Made by a program: the position numbers and the translations under genes. From contig OW121846.1 of NCBI GenBank assembly GCA_933228895.1, positions 48,254,107-48,318,106 of the forward strand: a stretch of 64,000 bases of DNA. The letters run 5' to 3'. Under the pieces are notes generated by a model. It was not told the DNA's origin, searched no databases, and worked only from the letters and a program-made list of their open reading frames with translations. The stretch is from Platycnemis pennipes. Taxonomy: Eukaryota; Arthropoda; Insecta; Odonata; Platycnemididae. Positions 59,221 to 64,000 of the stretch are shown in pieces; position 1 is the stretch's first letter, and the number at the start of each line of letters is the position of its first letter.

Positions 59221-60941
59221 GAAAAGGGCCCGGCTCCTATGAGAAGGGCCCGCATTTTTTTGCGGATAGGTGGGGATAGACTGGAATTACGCTAAAAGAG
59301 CATATGAAGGCGGTAGAATATGTGTCAGAAGGGGAAAAGCAAGCTGGAAACAAGTGAAATTTAATTTTTATTAATAAAGACTACTCATTCCTCAAAGGCC
59401 CGGGACTAACTCTAACCCCCCTGCCCCAACTTCCGACGCTGCTGCACAACAACAATGCTAACGTCATACTTCTCGCACAATGACACACTCTCTACCTTGA
59501 TTTGTTTTTTCACTTTTTGACCAACAAAATTTTATTCTTTTTAAATGTATAGATCCTTCAACCTTTTTTCCAATCAATTTTTTAGGCTCGGACCCTGGGC
59601 ATTTGCTCCCTTTGTCCCCCCTCGTCGCCGGCCCTGTAAAGGACTACGCTGTGTTGTGAAGGGACGTTGAGGTAGGAGAGGCCTCGAGAAAGAGGGAGAA
59701 GATTTTTTTAAATACTAATAAGTATTATGCTAGTTCTTTTATTGGTATCACAATCGAAATAAACGAATTCTCCCCTAATTATATACCCTCACTTGCGCAG
59801 TGTAGGGAGCAGTGTTACTCTGCAATGGCTATGATTGTGAATGCTCTTAAAATTCAAGTAACACGTAAATATACGGAGGAAAAATCAAGAATCAACTACT
59901 TTGCATTCCTTACACTCCTAAAGATTTTAAAAATTTGGTCGTTCCAGGTGAATTTAATTCATAATTTATTTCAGCTGAACCCAAACTGAGTTTTAATCTG
60001 GGTACTAGTTGGCTCATAGAGAGAGGACGGGGGCACATGGAAAGAATCTGGGCTAGTTTAGAGTAATTTGCTGAACATCAAACTACGTTAATCAGTGTTC
60101 ACACCTTGAGAGCTCTGCCCTCACTAATGAGATCACTTCGGGTTAAAAAATATTTTATTCATGTTGCACAAAAAAATGAAATATTTTCGCCAAAATTTTT
60201 TATTATAATCATATAATTTTCTAACTTACTAATATATCATTACTAAACATGGCAGTATAAATACGCAGGAATAATGATACATGTACTGCCGACGAAATTT
60301 CTAATAACGGCGAGGTATAATTCATTAAGAATCTATCACGTAACTGTAATGCCGTTCACAAAAAATCCATGGATTCCATGACATAGGCACTGGTCACTTT
60401 ACGTAATAGTTAATGCGATGGCTCTACTTAAATTCGCCGCACAATTTATATTACCTAAAAATAGGTTATCGACATAATACGAAAGCCATTTTACTCGCTC
60501 ACTGCACCTGCACAGGCTGCTGCGAGGAGACATGCACAGGAAATATTGCACCATGTGAGACGACGACACTTTAGGAAACACTACACCACTGCATGAATAC
60601 TTGCGACCATAAGAATTCGTTTGCACAGTTTTGCATATTTTCTCATTGTGCGGTACACAGATTGCGGCAACGATCTGCCGCAGGGGTAGTGAAAATAAAA
60701 AAAGGCTGTTGACAACCGTAATTATTTTCATCATAAAATATATCAATGGTACACAAACATATTATTAATGGGCTGCATTAATAATAACTCGAAATTTTTA
60801 AATTCCCCAGTGAGGAAGAGACCCCAATATTACAAACGTTTTTTTACTGCGCGATATGTGGGCTACATATACGGAACTTGAAGTCCAAAATTTTTCTTTA
60901 TATATCACATATACAAGCTTATATGATATATACATATATAT
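59221..60941. other. Intergenic, no gene recognised
   Basis: AT-rich. The minus-strand frame at 60,399-60,746 (115 codons) has a hydrophobic start, which might be a chance signal sequence, and several Cys. I do not recognise it. Confidence 0.35.
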
Positions 60942-60985
60942 AGTGCATAAGCTGGTATATTTTCATATATACCAACATATGCACT
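60942..60985. repeat. Imperfect AT-rich inverted repeat
   Basis: AGTGCATAAGCTGGTATAT pairs with ATATACCAACATATGCACT across a short loop, with about three mismatches. It lies in a TATA-rich run (60,895-60,985). Confidence 0.6.
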
Positions 60986-63508
60986 TATTTTTTCCCTCGT
61001 CACCGCTAACATGATCATTTCCGGCTTCAGGTATACTAGGATAGATATTCCAAAATATTAAAATAATTTTCCTTTCCTATTCATCTTGAACACGACTATT
61101 ATATATTTAGTTTACATAAAAACAGTCGGCGTTTCTCGAATATTCAGATCATTTACCTTCGTTTACTTAGCCTAATGGCTACTCGATAGCTTTCCGCAAA
61201 AGAGTACGACTTCATTCGTAGACATTGCATCTTGGGTGATGACAGTGATGTTAAAAATTCAAGAATGAGTATTCCGTCCAGTCCATATGAGTATACAAAG
61301 AGTACTAGCTTTTCACTCGTGACGAGTACATCACCAGCTAATAACCAGCAGTTTATGCAATAAAACATCGAATTAGGAGTAAAAACGAAAAGAGAAAAAT
61401 ACGAAGGTGAGGTAAAATATTTCACACTCAAGGCCACCAACAACTAGGCTAATTTGGAAAGAGAACATGACCTAATCAAAAACGCAGATGAAAGCGAATT
61501 ACGATGAAAATATTCTGGCCCATAAGAGACTAAAATACTTCCCAAATAATATTATATCAATCAAAAACTAAGCTTTGCTGTTGGAGCGATTGACTTGTTG
61601 TAGTTAAACCGATAGCCATTAGATTAAATTATTCGCATAAAAATACTTTAATGCATATAATTTTATGTATCCCGCATGAATGTCTAGTGCCACGAATGAT
61701 TAGCCATGAAATTCTCATTCTACAATTTGAAATCGATTCAATTTCTTACCTTCATTTCCTCTTTGAAGTAATGGCAGAATGTAACATTTTCACCCCAAAT
61801 TATATGGAAATTTTAATTATTGTATGACAATATGGAGCATTTTCAAATACGGTATCATAAAAGATTGATATTTGGCGAGAAATTTCGGAGCAATTAATTA
61901 CCTTGAAATAAGATGATGAGAAATAACTTAAAATGATGGTTCGTGATCTGTAATTTTTAAACCGCATTGCAATTTCACACGCAGAAACCTCCAATTGTGC
62001 ACACTATAAATATTATTTATACCATTCACGTACTTCATTAAAAATAATTATTCAATACATTACGTATTATACATATCCACCAACTTCAAGGCGTTAATAC
62101 CTTAAATATTTCATAACATTCTTATAAGGTGGAGAGAAAAAATTCACAATTTCAAAATATAAATTAATACTAAAAATTTAATTATATATCAATTTTGACA
62201 GGTACCAGTACACATACACAACTTTAGGCAAAGATATACAATTTTTTTTTTATGTTCTCTAAATAGTTTTCATGTTTTTAATGAACAGAATGATGTTGTA
62301 TCTAAGAAAGACTTTATAGTATGCATAAAAAATAAAAAAAATACTCTCAGGCTTCACTAGGTAATTATGAAATACCTGTACCCACGACGAATGATCAAGA
62401 TCCAATTCTATTTTCTAGGTATTTTTTGGAGTACTGACTAAGTTCTACATGGCTGAGTGAATGGGTACGTTTACCATATTTTTTAAATTGCCGAATATGA
62501 TAGAGTTTGTAAAATAAAAAGACCCGTACTTTTCCGTTTTTTGGTCCGTCAATTACTTCTCGAGTTATAAGCGGCGAAAAACTGATGTTTTATACCCTTT
62601 CGGAAAAGTGAGTGTGGTGCAATCACTGACGTATATACACTTGGTCCAAACACAACTGAGCCCGCGAAGTTACTTCGCCTTATCGCAAAGGGGGGGACAC
62701 AGCTAGCTCTCCTAATTGGAGAGATTGTGACAGCATCTGCGCGAGCAGACCTTCCGAGAATCCCCCTCCACTCCCTACTCTTCCCATAAGAGCAGTCAAG
62801 GACGGGAGGTAAATGACGTCAATGTTATCACAGCAGCCTTTTCGGCGGGCGTCTCCTTTTTCTTATTTTAATTTTTGATTTATGGGTGAATGGATGTGGT
62901 TAGAATATCAATTTTTTCACTAAAATTCTTTTTTCGTTTCCATGTAACAGTTTCGTGCACAAAATTGCAATTTCGGTTCCGAGTAAACATCCCCATTCCT
63001 TGCGGTATTACTTACTACTAAAGTCATTATGCACATGCCCTAAAATCCACTCATCTAAAAGAGGCAAAAACGTTTGACAAACGGGTGATCGGGCCCTATA
63101 TACTGAGTGTCCGCATTCAAAACCGGCAACGACAAAGTTTTCCACAGCACACAGAGGCACCAGTGTTTCCTCCTTAGAGTGTATAGTCACGGAATAAGAT
63201 CATCGCAATCGTCCTCTTACCTTCCCAAAGTAGTGGCAGTCTCTCCACGTTGTCTCGTCGATACTGCTTAGTAGCTGCTATCTGAACAGTTAACCGCAAG
63301 CATACCCATGCCTCGTCATTGCTACTGCAGTCATCGAAAAACGATTCAAACAAGCACTATCTCTTAATTGCAACGAATAATACTTCAAAAATGCTTTAAA
63401 ATGACTGTGAACTGACCCATGATAGCTGGAACTTATGCTCGCCGCGGCACAACTTACGGAGCACTAATCCGGATGGTAGATAATAAGTTACATAGTGATG
63501 GATCACGT
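60986..63508. other. Intergenic, no gene recognised
   Basis: Very AT-rich, especially 61.6-62.4 kb. The minus-strand frame at 61,153-61,443 (96 codons) is hydrophobic, but I cannot place it in any family. A GC-richer patch lies at 62.64-62.86 kb. Confidence 0.35.
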
Positions 63509-63560
63509 ATATGTACATCTAAATTCAACCCTGCGAGCCATGGCAAGGATGGGTGGTAAC
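63509..63560 (-). mobile_element. Possible CR1/L2-like LINE 3' end, diverged
   Basis: On the minus strand the sequence reads CCATGGCTCGCAGGGTT and then TTTAGATGTACAT, close to the GGCTCGCAGGGTATTACGTAGATGTA end of the LINE family. The 5' arm of the hairpin is poorly kept. Confidence 0.38.
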
Positions 63561-64000
63561 GGGTGTTATGACACTAAGTACTAAGTTTTTCATCTGAAAA
63601 AAATTTTACATTAATAAAAAAGGTTTGGTGTGCAATGTGTTCACACAAATGTACTCTTTTGCTTTATAGTCGCGCATTATGCAATTAAAAGGGAATTGCT
63701 GGTCCGCTCTTTCCGGAAATTGATCTCTTTTTTTCCAATAAAAGGGAATGAAACGGTATTACAATTTTTCAAATTATGTTAACAACCTTGTAATGCTCTC
63801 TGGTCCAACCAATATTCAATACAACAAGCACAGCCTACCTTGAATATTTTTCATTTTTTCAATTAAATAATTATATTATGGATCACAGCTGCTTCCTACA
63901 CACGCTAATACAAGGTTAACCATCCCTAGGAAGAAATAGCATACTTCTTTAACGTTACAAATAGAATCATTTCTTACAATTCGACTGATAAAATGCAGTC
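63561..64000. other. Intergenic, no gene recognised
   Basis: AT-rich. Nothing is recognised. Confidence 0.35.

Noticed and set aside
61153..61443. Hydrophobic 96-codon minus-strand frame considered as a chemoreceptor exon
   Set aside because: No odorant or gustatory receptor motif could be seen, and the region is AT-rich enough to give such frames by chance.
1..64000. Bacterial operons, phage, plasmid or CRISPR features
   Set aside because: Both strands were checked. There are no operon-like gene runs, no ribosome binding site pattern and no regularly spaced direct repeats with unique spacers.

Overview
This is nuclear DNA from a eukaryote, most probably an arthropod and likely an insect. 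The reasons are the AT-rich background, the long stretches without genes, splice-like signals, and a transposon mix (CR1/L2-like and APE-type LINEs, Ty3/Gypsy, piggyBac, hAT, PIF/Harbinger, pogo) typical of arthropod genomes. The species cannot be named from the sequence. There are no bacterial operons, CRISPR arrays or rRNA genes, and no confident intact host gene. Almost every recognisable reading frame is a transposable element, nearly all of them broken.

Layout. 0-3.7 kb: a G-rich stretch, then truncated copies of one CR1/L2-like LINE, three of whose 3' ends follow each other head to tail. 3.7-17.5 kb: AT-rich DNA with two tRNA-like (SINE-like) sequences and a diverged 240 bp duplication. 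17,804-22,535: the one intact mobile element, a Ty3/Gypsy LTR retrotransposon with apparently identical 286 bp LTRs, a PBS, gag, a pro-pol frame in -1 phase with all catalytic residues, and a polypurine tract. 22.5-31 kb: a piggyBac-type MITE, a tandem duplication with an embedded palindrome, a piggyBac transposase fragment, and a 549 bp exon-like open segment carrying one in-frame stop. 31.8-33.5 kb: an APE-type LINE remnant followed by a 17 bp minisatellite. 35-46 kb: pogo-type ends, a foldback sequence, a PIF/Harbinger element with both of its genes decayed, a hammerhead-ribozyme-like motif, and an internally deleted pogo element. 46.8-49.5 kb: a LINE endonuclease fragment on the minus strand joined to one of two unusual blocks built from dispersed AAGGCG-type motifs. 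51.8-56.9 kb: more CR1-like LINE and a 2.4 kb hAT transposon split by a near-perfect palindromic insertion with a 13 bp target duplication. 57-64 kb: mostly unannotated, with a 44 bp repeat that ends like a piggyBac MITE.

How the parts relate. The Gypsy element is the only unit that looks able to move on its own. Identical LTRs imply a recent insertion. The other elements are a layered fossil record: the palindrome landed in an already inserted hAT copy, and the LINE 3' ends stack on each other's tails. The most interesting items are the conserved 3' hairpin of the CR1-like LINE, which shows a compensatory base change, the palindromic insertion, the hammerhead-like motif, and the paired AAGGCG motif blocks.
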